Source: Euryodendron excelsum (lineage: Eukaryota; Streptophyta; Magnoliopsida; Ericales; Pentaphylacaceae). Taken from it: a DNA stretch of 64,000 bases. Under the pieces are notes generated by a model that was not told the DNA's origin, ran no database searches, and was given only the letters and a program-made list of their open reading frames with translations. Shown piece by piece: positions 33,163 through 44,002 of the stretch (position 1 is the first letter of the stretch; each line of letters begins with the position of its first letter). Both the position numbers and the translations under genes were made by a program. Where the stretch lies: NCBI GenBank assembly GCA_033060915.1, contig CM065388.1, positions 28,601,001 to 28,665,000 of the forward strand, written 5' to 3'.

Positions 33163-33469
33163 GAGGGAGGAATACATTAGCGCATGTTGCAGTGGTACTA
33201 GGCCAAAATTCCTTCTGGCGCCACCCAATTAGGAAACTATTAAGGTCGGCAAGCAACGTATCTTTGACTAGATTTGGGCGCCTGTACTAGTGACTACCAT
33301 GCAATTTTTAGCCTGGCTTCACTAGGAGTGACTCCAAAAAGTCCGGGAATGATTTGAAGGAGCCGGGAATGACCCGGAAGGTCGAAAAAGAGCAGGAACA
33401 CTTAAAATAGTGTCTTGGAGGTATTTGACTTGAGAAATGAGGATATGATGTGTCGGAAATGTTGACCAG

Positions 33470-33970
33470 GCCTTTAGGGGCAAAACGGTCAATCGGACCG
33501 AGAAACTGCCGGGACAGACTTGGACTATCCCTGAAGAAGACTTGGGATCTGGAAACATTATTCAAAATGTTCCCAGAGGTTTCCGGTTTGATTCCCAGAG
33601 CTGGCATGGTCGGAAAAGGAGACTGGCCCACTAGGGGCAAAACGATCATTTTTGTACCGGGTTTGTCGAAACTAACTCGGAACGATCCGGAAAGGTAAAG
33701 GAAGGTTGAGAATACTATAAGAAGCAATCTCAGAAGATTACCGGTTTGATACCCAAAGCCGGTGTGGTCGAAAAAGGAGACCGGCCCACCAGGGGCAAAA
33801 CGATTATTTTGTACCGGGTTGGCCGGAACTGACTCGGAATGATCCGGAAAGGTAAAGGAAGGTTGAGAATACTATAAGAAGTAATCTCAGGAGATTACCG
33901 GTTTGATACCCAGAGCTGGTGTGGTTCCCGGGGCATTCGGATGCCTAGGGGCGAAATGGTCATCTTGACT
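33470..33970 (-). repeat. U3 repeats of about 157 bp in L6, 4 units
   Basis: AGGGGCAAAACG(G/A)TC-type markers recur near 33477, 33635, 33792 and 33947. The two middle units share a long near-identical stretch around GGTTGAGAATACTATAAGAAG. Confidence 0.8.
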
Positions 33971-34188
33971 AGAAAGTCTCGGAAAAGGTCCAAAGGGCAG
34001 TTTGGTCATTTTTCACCGAAGTGGGCTAACAGACACTGGTGTTGACCTGGCTTTTGAGTGTTTTCGCCACTCTGACGGCGGTCGTCATGACACAGGGGTT
34101 TGTTGGCAATTCCCTATATCGACCTATTTGTGAGTATTTCCGCTACTCTAACGGTTTTGTGAGTACTTTCGCTACTCGGACCTTCTGG

Positions 34189-34620
34189 AGGAATAAACTA
34201 TCTCGAGAGAGGGATTGGAAAGGGGACTTACCGTCTTCGAAAAGACGTGCCTGGATTGGAACCGTCTTGAGGAATAAACTGTCTCGAGAGAGGGGTTGGA
34301 AAGGGGTCTTATCGTCTTAAAAAAGACATGCCTGGATTGGAACCGTCTCGAGGAATAAACTGTCTCGAGAGTGGGATTGGAAAGGGGTCTTACTGTCTCT
34401 GAAAAGACGCGCCTGAATTGGAACCATCTCGAGGAATAAAGTGTCTCGAGAGTGGGATTGGTCTTATCGTCTTCGAAGAGATGCGCCTGAATTGGAACTG
34501 TCTCGAGGAATAAACTGTCTCGAGAGAGGGATTGGAAAGGGGTCTTACAATGTCCAAAGAGATGTGCCTGAGTTGGAACCGTCTCGAGGAATAAACTGTC
34601 CTGAGAGAGGGATTAGAAAG
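34189..34620 (-). repeat. 81-bp accordion array in L6, 5-6 units
   Basis: The unit is GGAATAAACTGTCTCGAGAG, a GGATTGGAAAGGGGTCTTA part, then GTCTTCGAAAAGACG and CCTGGATTGGAACC. Each carries two inverted repeats (CTCGAG and GTCTT/AAGAC). It is a longer version of the 45-bp unit. Confidence 0.85.
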
Positions 34621-34813
34621 GAAAGGACAATGCCCCTAAGGGCAGTTTGCTTATTTTGGCTCTATTTGGGCCTGGTGGGCCCGTAAAGTGATGGAGATAC
34701 AGGATTTGGACTTAGAAAATCGATTTTGATTGAATACGCCCACAATGACTTGAAAACAAGTCTGGATGGAGTGTAGACTGCCGAGCGGTAAAAAATGGGG
34801 TGCTTACAGCATG

Positions 34814-35999
34814 CAGCGATAAACATAAGTACCAAATGGACATATAAAAGTAGTCATGGATTGATTCTTTAAAGCGATCTCAATTTGATTATAACTGGAA
34901 TAACCATTAGGAAACTAATAGAAAGCCTTTCCGGGCACTTACTCTAACACTTGGTCAAGGAATGGTGAGGAAAAATGGTTCTTTTAGGTCACGACATTGA
35001 GGCGACGGTAATCGATACACATTCAGCATCCGATTTGGATACGAGTGGGCACCAATTCGTTCTTATCATTTCTAACCACCGTGATGCCCGATTTTTTAGG
35101 TACCACTTGGGTAGGACTTACCCATTTAGAGTAAAAAATGGGGTAGATAATACCTCGCATCAAGCAATTTCAACACCTTACCCTTTACCACATCCTTCAT
35201 ATTAGGATTCAATCTCCATTGCATTTGATGCACGGGTTTAGCCCCCTCTTCTAGGAACATGTGATGTGTGCACAAAAGAGGACTAATACCACGGAGGTCG
35301 GAAATGGTCCACCCTATAGCTTTCCTATGGTGTTTAAGTAAGGCTATCAAGCCTTTCTTTTGGCTCAAAGATAGGGCGGAAGAAATTACAATGGGATAAG
35401 ACTCACCATCTCCCAAAAATGCATATTTCAAGCTAGTAGGCAATAGTTTCCTTTTGAGAATGGGAGGCTTTGCCTCCAATGGAATTGGCTTTATGGTACT
35501 AGGTTGGAGAGGTTCAAAAGAAGGCATCCATTGACCCATATGCATGCATTGGGCGCTCTCATGACCTAAGAAAGAAACTTCTCCTAAAGCCTTAACATGA
35601 CAATCCAAAGCTTCATCAGGCTCGCTCCTTAATAAAGTTTTTTTCTAAAGAGTCCTCAAAGAACTCATTCTCAAAGTGATCTTGCACTGTAGTTTCAAAT
35701 AATGTCAATCTCCCAGATATCTTCACACTCATCCGATTGTTTGGCAATAGAAAAGATATTCAATTCAAAAGTGGTGTTGCCAAAAGAAAGCTTTACTAAC
35801 CCATTACTACAATGGATGATAGCATTGGATGTAGCTAGGAAAGGTCGCCCTAGAATGACAGGGATTTGTTATAAGCTACACAATTCTCCATGGGTTGAGT
35901 GTCCAAGACTATAAAATCAACGGGGAAATAGAAATTATCAATTTAGATGAGCACATCCTCAATGATATCCTTAGGAACCTTGATAGACCAATCCGCTAG
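34814..35999 (-). pseudogene. Athila reverse transcriptase, N-terminal part and upstream linker
   Basis: The frame 35608-35126 includes AIGWTISDLRGISPLLCTHH, the standard region before RT in this lineage, and RLNPNMKDVVKGKVLKLLDA. Downstream, in shifted frames, the sequence encodes VVPKKSG-like, CIDYR-like and GYSSYNQIEIA-like motifs, then FICPFGTYVYR up to the L6 insertion. Several frameshifts and stops break it. The left edge is the GCATG duplication. Confidence 0.9.
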
Positions 36000-36461
36000 T
36001 TATAAAGTCACATGGGTAGGTTGCAATTCTCCTAAGCCAAGTTCCTTATATATCGAAAATGGGAGAAGATTAACATTAGACCCTAAATCCAATAAGGCTC
36101 GATCTATCCTGGTGTTTTTAATGGTGCAAGAGATGGTAGGATATCCGGGGTCCTTAAACTTAGGAACAGTTTTACATTGTAAGATTGCACTTTGGTTCTC
36201 ATTCATCATAGCCGTCTCCTTGACATGTAACTTTCGCTTAAAAGTACATAAGTCCTTTAAGAATTTGGCATATGAAGGAATTTGTTTAATGGCATCAAGA
36301 ATAGGGATGTTGACCTTAACTTGCTTGAACACTTGATAAATTTTAGCATTAAGAAGTTCATTCTTAGGTTTGGTCAACCTTTGGGGAAAAGGAGCATGAT
36401 TCAAGATGTCCTTCCTCTTATCCCTAGTAGTCTCACTCAAAGGTATCAAAAGGAGTACCAA
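36000..36461 (-). pseudogene. Athila-lineage protease region
   Basis: The frame of 153 residues holds PFPQRLTKPK near residue 25, VNIPILDAIKQIPSYAKFLK around 50-69 and the protease core ALLDLGSNVNLLPFSIYKEL near 122-141. The DLG-type active site replaces DTG, as is usual for Athila. The tail GLGELQPTHVTL is also typical. It lies between the gag C-terminus and RT in the expected order. Confidence 0.9.
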
Positions 36462-36488
36462 TGGGCATGCTTAACATTCTTTTTTCTC

Positions 36489-37965
36489 TTAGTGCCTATC
36501 ACTCTCTCCTTCCTCCCTAGGTTCTTGCTCTTCCTTAACCTCTTTTTCTTTTCCTTTCCCCTCTCTATTAACACATGGTTTAGAAGTTACATCCTTTGGG
36601 GGAATAGTTTTGTCAATGACTTTACCACTTCTAAGAGTGGTTATGGTTTGTACTTGTTCATGACTTGTTTGAAGGTTTAGGCCACCCTCGGTAATGTGTA
36701 CTTGCCTAACCATTGGATAAGGTTGAGGTTGAGCTGGAAATCTCCCCGGGACATGTTGAGTTAAACCTTGTGTCAATGTAGACATTTGCTTTTGTAAGTC
36801 CTCAAACATCCTAGCATGTTGTTCCAACACCTTATCTTGCTTATCTACCCTTGCATTGACCCCTTTTATGTCGTTGGACAATTGATGCAAATTATCTTCC
36901 ATGGGTTTCCTATGAGGAGGTTGATATGGTTTGGGTTGATTTGAAAGTTGTGCTATGGTTTGTTGTTGATAAGCTTGAGGTTGAGGTGCTTGGTATAAAG
37001 GAAGAGGTGTGGAATAGTGTTGAGGGTTTTGATACCCTCTTTGGTAAGGTTAGGAGTTTGAACTCCCCTCATTTCTCCACCTACAATTAGGGTGATCCCT
37101 CTATCTTGGATTATAGTTGTTGGAGTAAGGGTTGCCCCCTCCTCTTTGGAATAGGCCATTCGCATTGACTTAGCCATGTAAAGCCTCCTTTATCCCTGGA
37201 ATGATTGGACATGAAGATGTGTCATGGTCAGTGGAATCACACACTATGCAAGAAGTTTCTCTTCTTATCTTACTCTCGACCGCTAACACCTTCTTTCCCT
37301 CAAAAGCCTCTAATTTCTTTGTTAAGGTGGCCACTCTTGCATTAACATCATCAACCTCTTTTAATTGATATCATCCTACCTCTTATTGAATTGAACGACC
37401 CTCAGGATTTTGAGTCCCTGAAAGTGCCCAATCTCTAGCCTTGTTTGCTATGGTGTCAAAGTATTAATATGCTTCTTGGGGTTGTTTGTCAAAGAACGTC
37501 CCCGTACACATTGACTCAATCAAATGCTTAAGTTAAAGGGTTAAAGATTAATAAAAAGTATTAATGATATGCCAATTGGTGAAGCCATGATGAGGGCACG
37601 TATTTAAGAGGTCTTTAAATCTCTCCTAACATTGAAAGAACGTCTCCCCCATCAAAGGAAAAAATTGAAAAATTTACCTTCGGATGCTTTGCGTCTAGTT
37701 CTCGGGAAAGAACTTCTTTAAAAACTCTCCTTGGAGAACAGCCCATGAATGAATAGACATAGGTTGCAAGGAATTAAACCAAAGTTTAGCCTTGTCTTTC
37801 AAACAAAAGGGAAAGAGTTTTAATAGGAAAACCTCTTTCAGGCAAGAATTGTCCATAATAAGTGAACACTCATCCTCAAACTCCTTAATGAAATCCTATG
37901 GTTGTTCGGAGTCAATTCCATGGAATTGAGGGAGTATTTGCATGCTTCCCGACCGAATGTTAAGC
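36489..37965 (-). pseudogene. Athila-lineage gag (N-terminally truncated)
   Basis: The capsid-like core lies at about 37390-37965, with FHGIDSEQP, LLKLFPFCLKDKAKLWFNSL, FLKKFFPEN and RFKDLLNTCPHHGF readable across frameshifts. The C-terminal part (36902-36489) has a coiled segment and TITTLRSGKVID, matching the TLRSGK motif of Athila gag. The first hundred or so residues expected upstream are missing at the right edge near 37965. Confidence 0.88.
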
Positions 37966-39050
37966 GTTGATGGTGAGAGTATTTTGACTACTAACTAAAC
38001 TAAGTATTAAGAGCAATTCTAACTAGATTTAAAAACAATTAACAAAAGGCTTGAATGCAATTACTTCAATCCATCAATTCTCTACAAGGTCTTCGATGAA
38101 GATTTGTATAACTCAAGTCAAGACTCACTCCATGGATCCTTGACTTGGAAGATTTCGACCATAGAAACTTGAATTCATATTCAATTGAGTGTAAATTGAT
38201 GTTCAATTGTAGGAATCATAGAGACAAACCATCAATTGTGCAATTCCTATACCAATTAGATGATTGTGCATAGCAATTACCAACATAGATTATGAATCTA
38301 AGTTTTCTATAGATCTACAACTTAATTGAAATGAATTTGAAGAAAATAAAAGATAGATCATTAAAGTTCTTTTACCTTCATCGAAACCCTTGAAGATCCT
38401 TGGTATATCTCCACAATTACATCCAAGAGATGCTTAGCTACTTGAATCCATAAGGTAGAATGTAGAGAATTGCAAACCTATCATTAATTGGAGAAGAAAT
38501 TGATGTTTGCTTACAAGGAAAGTAGAAGAAAATAAAAGAAAATACAAAGGAAACTAACTTTCTCTCTCTAAAATTCGTACTAACTGCAAATCTAATGTAA
38601 AATGGTGATAGATACAAAAAATTTCGTTACTTTTCGGAGATATAGCAGTGAAAACCAGGCAGGAAGTGCTGGTACCGTACGTACGGTACTGTTCACCTTA
38701 ATTCGCCCTCTCTGAATCTCGAAAAATTTCTACAAGCGTACATACGGTAACTCTAATCGTATGTATGGTCAAGGCAAATTTGCACTTTTCAGCTCAATTT
38801 TTTGCTCTAAGTCTCTCCTTCTTCACTCGAAACCGGTAAAATACCCACAAACACTTATTAGAACAATTATTATACTAAAATGAGGCATATATACAACTTA
38901 ATTAGACTAACAATAGCTATTTAGGGACTTTAGATTACACTTTTGGAGTGTAATCACTTACCTACATACCCATCAAACTGGTTTGCAAATTAATGGAATT
39001 TCTAATCACAATTTGGCAACTTTGTGGTTGATGCTATTCTCCACCCTAGT
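37966..39050. other. Non-coding stretch upstream of the Athila gag
   Basis: AT-rich sequence with no coding signal. On the minus strand it reads like a retrotransposon leader but has no clear primer-binding site or LTR end. It contains a perfect 18-bp palindrome at 38672-38689 and further CGTAC motifs near 38740-38770. Confidence 0.4.
38672..38689. repeat. Perfect 18-bp palindrome
   Basis: GTACCGTACGTACGGTAC equals its own reverse complement. The same CCGTACGTACGG core appears in degenerate form at 26342-26371. Confidence 0.9.
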
Positions 39051-39089
39051 AGCCAACTGCATTGGGTTCACCATAATTTATAGAGTTAT

Positions 39090-39780
39090 AGCAAAATAAC
39101 AGAAGTTGATCAAGTAAACTCTGAGGGATAGATCAACCGATGGTACGAGTCATCTTATAGACAAGTTAACAAACATTTCCAAAGTAGAAATGTAGATATA
39201 TGGGAGAAAATGCAATTATGTAGATCCTAAACTTGCAATTTGACTCTATTTTTTTATGATCCTATAGTTGCACAAGGTTTAATTGTTGATTATATTATTA
39301 AAAATGAACAACCCTTTTCTTTATGTGAAAATAGAAATTTTGAATAATTAGTCCTACACGTTTTTGTTACATAAATTTAGTGTTTTATCAAAGAAATATT
39401 GGGAGAAATAAAATTATTTGAATGGACTCTATGAAATAAGATCTTACAATTGCTCTAGATAATGCTACTTACTATGATGAATTTCTAGATTTTACAATTG
39501 CTCTAGGAAATTGTAGATTTTATTAAATCAATATTTGCACCTGTTAGTAGTGGTAATTTATTTCATGTTCGTTGTTGTGCACATATGTGAAACTTAACTG
39601 CAAAATATGGTTTATATTTTAATAATTCTATTTATATAATAAGAAGTGCAATTGCTACAATTAATAGTAGTCCTGTTAAAAGAATTGATCAATGTAGAAG
39701 ATATGTCAACGAGAATAAATAAAAGTCAGTGAATTACCTTTATATGTAGAAATTTGATTCAAAAGTTGAGTGAGACCGGC
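39090..39780 (+). pseudogene. Eroded hAT-type transposase
   Basis: Across several frames the sequence resembles plant hAT transposases in order: a GTSHL piece near 39148 (BED zinc-finger end), a segment like the FDP..IIxxEQPFSLCEN region near 39260-39345, LTLDNAT-like near 39455, FMFVVVHIC and then an N-L-T-A-K-YGLYF block near 39560-39625, and IRSAIATINSSPVK near 39640-39680. Many stops and frameshifts show long decay. I found no terminal inverted repeats or 8-bp duplication. Confidence 0.6.
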
Positions 39781-39890
39781 TCGGCCAGAATTTGGTAGGA
39801 GGCCAACCAGGGCGGTTTGGGTCGAACTACATTTACACGCTGAAAATGTGCCAAGTATTAGTTGACCCTTAAATGGAAATGAACTCTTTG

Positions 39891-39939
39891 ATATATAGTT
39901 ATATATATGTTATATATGTATATATTTGGGTGTGTGTGT
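39891..39939. repeat. AT/GT-rich microsatellite
   Basis: ATATATAG, TTATATATATG and GTGTGTGTG runs in close succession. Confidence 0.8.
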
Positions 39940-39984
39940 CCGCGCAAACATTTAGTGTTTTCAATTATCGTTGAACATTACTAG

Positions 39985-40115
39985 AGATGCAAAACTAACA
40001 CACCCCTTAAACTAATAATAATAAAGATGAATCCATAAATAACACACCCCTTAAAACTAATAAGAATAGAGATGAACCCAAAATGAACACAACCCTTAAC
40101 CTTAACACGAACAAT
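39985..40115. repeat. Imperfect 46-bp tandem repeat, 3 units
   Basis: CTAACACACCCCTTAAACTAAT recurs at about 46-bp steps (near 39994, 40038 and 40084) with drift. Confidence 0.7.
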
Positions 40116-40221
40116 AAACAATTTGAATTTTAGTGTAAAATTTGGCTCAATCTTTTTCCTTTTTTTTGTCTACATTACAAACCCGTTTAACTATACTTGT
40201 AATTAATCTAACTAGGTAATA

Positions 40222-40247
40222 TCTCTCTCTCTCTCTCTCTCTCTCCC
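40222..40247. repeat. (TC)n microsatellite
   Basis: An uninterrupted 26-base TC run. Confidence 0.95.
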
Positions 40248-41009
40248 CACCTGGTTTGGTAACAAATCACTGGCGAATTAAAGGGGAGTTTCTGACTTGT
40301 GGGCAAATGCTGGTGAAGGAAATTAGAGCAAGCTTATCAGAGTTCTTGATTCCTATATGAATTTGTTGGCTAGCTAGAGTTGCTATATTTTTCTTTATTG
40401 TTATTATTTTTTCTTGAGTTTGTTGACTACTATTCCTTTGAGCTCATGTCCACATAAATAGAGGGCGAATATAAGATTTTTGTTCAGTAGGGGCAAAATT
40501 TCCATAGAATCATACACAAAAAATTTTTCAATTGACATATATTTTTCTTAATAAATAAAGAGATAATTATATTATAGACGCCGAAAAAGGGGCACCGCTT
40601 ATGTATAAAAGTTGTACAAAAAAAATCTATCAAAAACCTTAATCCAGATTTGAATGGTTAAGGTTTAAAATTTTGATAAGAGATTTTGAGATTTTAGATA
40701 ACCAAATGTCTATGGATACATATAATTAAAGGTTAATTGGAATTGTGTTGTTTATCCAAATAATGAAGAGTTAATGAGATACGTATGTTTTCTGCTACAT
40801 ATCCAGTGATATTTAGTTAGGACAAATATAGGTATTACTAAATTCAAAGGAAAGCCAATGTAAGTGTTTGTAAATTCAATGAGGGCAAAACATATATTTA
40901 TAACGTAGGATCAAATAAATATACATAATTTTTTTTAAAAAAAATAGTGGAAGTAGCCAATTCAGTGGGAGCAGCTTCCCCCACTGGACCCTTTTTGAAT
41001 CTACCCTTG
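40248..41009. other. Unassigned AT-rich sequence
   Basis: No gene seen. A short inverted repeat, CAGTGGG..CCCACTG (about 40961-40985), lies near the boundary with the viral relic. Confidence 0.4.
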
Positions 41010-41039
41010 CACATGAACCATGAAAGTTCATGCATTGCA

Positions 41040-41480
41040 TGAATAAGGGCTAATCACTAAGGGAAGCTAGGAAGGATCAAACTTGGCTAAGAGAGAAGCA
41101 TGAGTATCAATGTCAAGTGAAAAAAAGAAGGATATCATCAATGTAAATTAGGGCATTTGGCAAGAGGGGTTCAAAAATTATGAACATGGCTTTCTGAAAT
41201 AAGGAGGGGGCAATCTTCAAGCTAAAAGACATGATAGTCCAGTGATAATAATGATTTGGGATACAAATCCTAGTTTTGGTCTGTCTTCAGAAAGAATGTC
41301 AAGTTGCCAAAAACCAGCTTTTATATCAAACTTGGAGAACAATTGGGCTTAAGAAAGATGCTGCAACATGATTAATCTATTTAGAAGAGGAAACTTATCA
41401 TCTTGAAGAGAATGATTTAGAGGTTGGTAATTGATTATGATCTTTTATGTACATAAAAAGCTTCACAAGCCCATTGAGAT
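41040..41480 (-). pseudogene. Pararetroviral reverse transcriptase fragment
   Basis: Readable blocks are a PLN..LQDDKFPL segment, FSKFDIKAGFWQL near 41300 and the catalytic YIDDI at 41145-41131, followed by a stop. Stops also lie inside the domain. The FDxKxGFWQ pattern is typical of caulimovirid RT rather than Ty3/gypsy RT. RNase H, expected further left, is missing or unrecognisable. Confidence 0.8.
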
Positions 41481-41949
41481 TTTGTGGGTTCCCCTAATCT
41501 TTCTTCTTGCAACTGAGCAAGTTCTTGTTAAGGCCTATTGATAATGATCAGGATGCATTCCACAATGGTTAGCCTTGGTAGGATTAATATCCTCATTCCT
41601 TTCAAAAGGAAGATATATGAAAAAATCTGGGTTGTGCCACAAAGGATAAGAACATTTGGACAAAAATTCTGAGTGAGAATTTACACAAGAACTTTGGATT
41701 ATACTATTTCGAATGGGATTGAGAGTTTTAACAGAATAAAAATGAGACAGTTTTGTCCAAGGCAGAAGATAGTTCTTGTGTTTTAGCCCAAAAGGAATCC
41801 ATGAAACCTTTCATAGAGAATGAATCAGATCCAATAAGAAGGCCTTTTCTAAGAAAGTCAGAATCATAGACTTGTTGTTTGACGGAGTAACTAGGAAACA
41901 ATTGAATAAGGATTGGCTTTACTGATTAAAGTAATGACAAAAAATTTTC

Positions 41950-42060
41950 CATTGGCAACACGAAATGATTTATAACAAGTTTCCCAATGAGATAAGGGAA
42001 TGATGGCTGGTTTATTATGGATGAAGCTACTCCAGTATCAAAAAAGGAAATTACTAGAAT
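41950..42060 (-). pseudogene. Pararetroviral aspartic protease fragment
   Basis: FDTGVA is encoded with DTG at 42039-42031, placed between the zinc knuckle and RT as expected. Flanking sequence is frameshifted. Confidence 0.6.
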
Positions 42061-42348
42061 GTGCTTGTCATATTTATTGAGAAGAACATGGACCTTGGCC
42101 ATTGGAGCAGGTTGAGTAAGGAGGAAATCAAGATGGTCAAGTTGGTTTAGATCCAGTTGCTGAAAGTGATTGAACTCTTCTTCTAAATCAAGAAAATCTG
42201 AAAGATCTAAAGAAAATTCTAATCAGTCACCAACCATGACCGAAATGGTGTCAGACAAAGGCTCATCATCAAGAGAGAAAATAGATTCGATGTTTTCATC
42301 ATCAAGATTCTCAACTTGGGAGAAGGAATGAGTCATCTTTTCTCTTTT

Positions 42349-42570
42349 CTATTTTTGAGGACATTCTTTGGCATAGTGTCCTTTTGCTTTACAAATAAAA
42401 CATCTGTCAAATTTTCTTTGGCCACGAGTTGCCTTTTTTCGGAAGTATCTCCATTTTTTTTTCCTAAAAGGAAAAAGAAGATGAAGATCAACGAGCATCT
42501 TTAAACTTTGAACACCATTTTTTGAAATGTTTCTTTTTCTTTGTGGGACAGAAACAAGAGCAACCACCAT
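42349..42570 (-). pseudogene. Pararetroviral coat-protein zinc knuckle
   Basis: The frame contains a basic stretch (KKKWRYFRKKATRG) followed by CFICKAKGHYAKECP, a complete CCHC zinc knuckle (C-x2-C-x4-H-x4-C). Basic stretch plus knuckle is the nucleic-acid-binding end of caulimovirid coat proteins. A stop follows ECPQK. Confidence 0.8.
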
Positions 42571-43169
42571 GAGATTTTATTTGAAGATCAAGTTGTACAC
42601 AGGTTATGCCGAGAAGTTTGCCTAGCTCGTGAAGTTGTCACAAAAACTTTTGATGATTGCATAGTTTTTCAAAAGTAGCAAGAGCATTTGATAAAGCTAA
42701 CTAAGAGTAGAATTGTGAAGGCGAAGATTCTTGTATTGAAGTAGTCTAGTAGTTTCATTTCCCAAAAGCTAAGGGAGAGAATTGAGAAATACTTGTTTGA
42801 GATTGACATCATTGATCCCATTAAGAGCATAAAACTGCTTTTGACATACTTTTATAGTGCTTTTCTAAATCTTTCCTCTTAAAAGAACAACATTTCATGT
42901 TGAGATATTCTTTTCTAAGCTGAATAGTACAATGATCCTCTGCACCAAGGAATTCATTATGGATATGAGCAATTAAAGCATCAACACTGGATGCTTGTTT
43001 AATTTGCATCTGTTGGTACATGCCAAGAGTAATTGACTATTGTCGCAAATGGCCATGAAGTTTAGCAACAAATTTATCGATGACAATGGGTAAAGTAGCA
43101 TCAGGCTCAAGAAGTTTAGCAGTACACCAGGCATGCATCTCATAAATTTTATCTTACCACTGAGAAGGA
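42571..43169 (-). pseudogene. Pararetroviral coat-protein core fragment
   Basis: The frame 43021-42821 has IHNEFLGAED and LNMKCCSFKRKDLEKHY, motifs I associate with the caulimovirid coat-protein core. Frameshifts separate it from the zinc-knuckle frame. The upstream end is cut by L7. Confidence 0.65.
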
Positions 43170-43950
43170 TGTCGCGCCCAAATTTTCGCACTCGAGGAAT
43201 ACACACACAAGCGGGAAAAACACTGTACTCTCTAGTTAGAACTCACCCTCCTAGAAGAATGAGTGCGACTATATTTGAATTGAAAATTGATTTGAATAAA
43301 GGGCTTTTGAAAAATATTTGGAGTCGCCACCTAACTTGATTAAGGTGAGTTAGGTCACCTAAAAAAACTAAGCACAATCTGAGGATCACACTTAGGGTTA
43401 TTGAAAATGATTTTGAAAATACTGCCTTAAGAGAGGGTTTTTAGGAAAACAGGTTGTTTGTCAACCTTTGGAAAATATGTATGCCATTTTTTAAAAACTT
43501 CATTTTGGTCTTTCGAAAACAGTAATCCTAGGTTCGGAGGTTGGTTACGTGCAGGGAAGACGCACTAAGCCATCACCCTACCCCGCCCTTGTGGTACCTA
43601 TATGTCTATTTACCCTAAATTCACCTATGAGAGTCTTCAACTAACAAATATCCAATCCTATCCACTTTGAAAAGAATGATGCATGATATGTAAATGCAAG
43701 AAAAAGAGAGTTGGAAAATAGATTTGGAAAAGAAGAATTGAAGTTTGAAATTGGAAAGAAAGTTTAGAAATTGAAATTAAGGATTGAAAATAGATTTTTA
43801 GAATTGGATATTGGAAATAGAGCATAAAATTGGAAATTAGAAAGTAGTTATGGAATTAGAGATTTGAAAAAGGTTGTGGAAATAGAAGCTTGAAAAAGAT
43901 TATGGAATTCGAGATTTGAAAAAGGTTGTGACCGCACCCATGAAGGTTGC

Positions 43951-44002
43951 CTACATATCCTTTTTGAGGAATCAGGTCATATGTAGTTCGGACTAGAGTC
44001 TG
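43951..44002 (-). other. Two-hairpin module in L7
   Basis: On the minus strand, hairpin 1 is CAGAC-TCTA-GTCCG with one mismatch. Hairpin 2's outer stem is CTACA/TGTAG, a paired change from CTACG/CGTAG. Confidence 0.6.

Larger units (their letters stand above)
29812..34808 (-). mobile_element. L6: solo LTR, type A, inside Athila reverse transcriptase
   Basis: L6 is 4,997 bp, starting TGTCGCGCCC and ending GGGGTGCTTACA. A perfect 5-bp duplication GCATG flanks it (29807-29811, 34809-34813). Removing L6 and one duplicate restores an uninterrupted RT motif. It contains the module (30575-30626), purine-rich tract (30640-32300), TATA box, a reduced palindrome array, four 157-bp repeats and an 81-bp accordion. 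There is no internal region. Confidence 0.95.
41010..43169 (-). mobile_element. Endogenous caulimovirid (pararetrovirus) fragment, main part
   Basis: On the minus strand the order is coat-protein region, zinc knuckle, protease, reverse transcriptase, as in the polyproteins of Caulimoviridae. Petuvirus- and florendovirus-like sequences are the closest by my recognition. The fragment has many stops and frameshifts and is split by L7 (43170-52931); its upstream part continues at 52937-53240. There is no integrase, which sets it apart from LTR elements. It is an old, non-functional copy fixed in the host genome. Confidence 0.8.

Noticed and set aside
33308..33727. 139-residue minus-strand frame in L6
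   Set aside because: It is the translation of the 155-bp U3 repeats. Similar frames arise in L2, L1 and L12 at the same place, so it reflects repeat period and not a gene.
39961..41009. A possible host gene between the hAT relic and the viral fragment
   Set aside because: No frame over 60 codons, no splice-like coding pattern, and microsatellites dominate.
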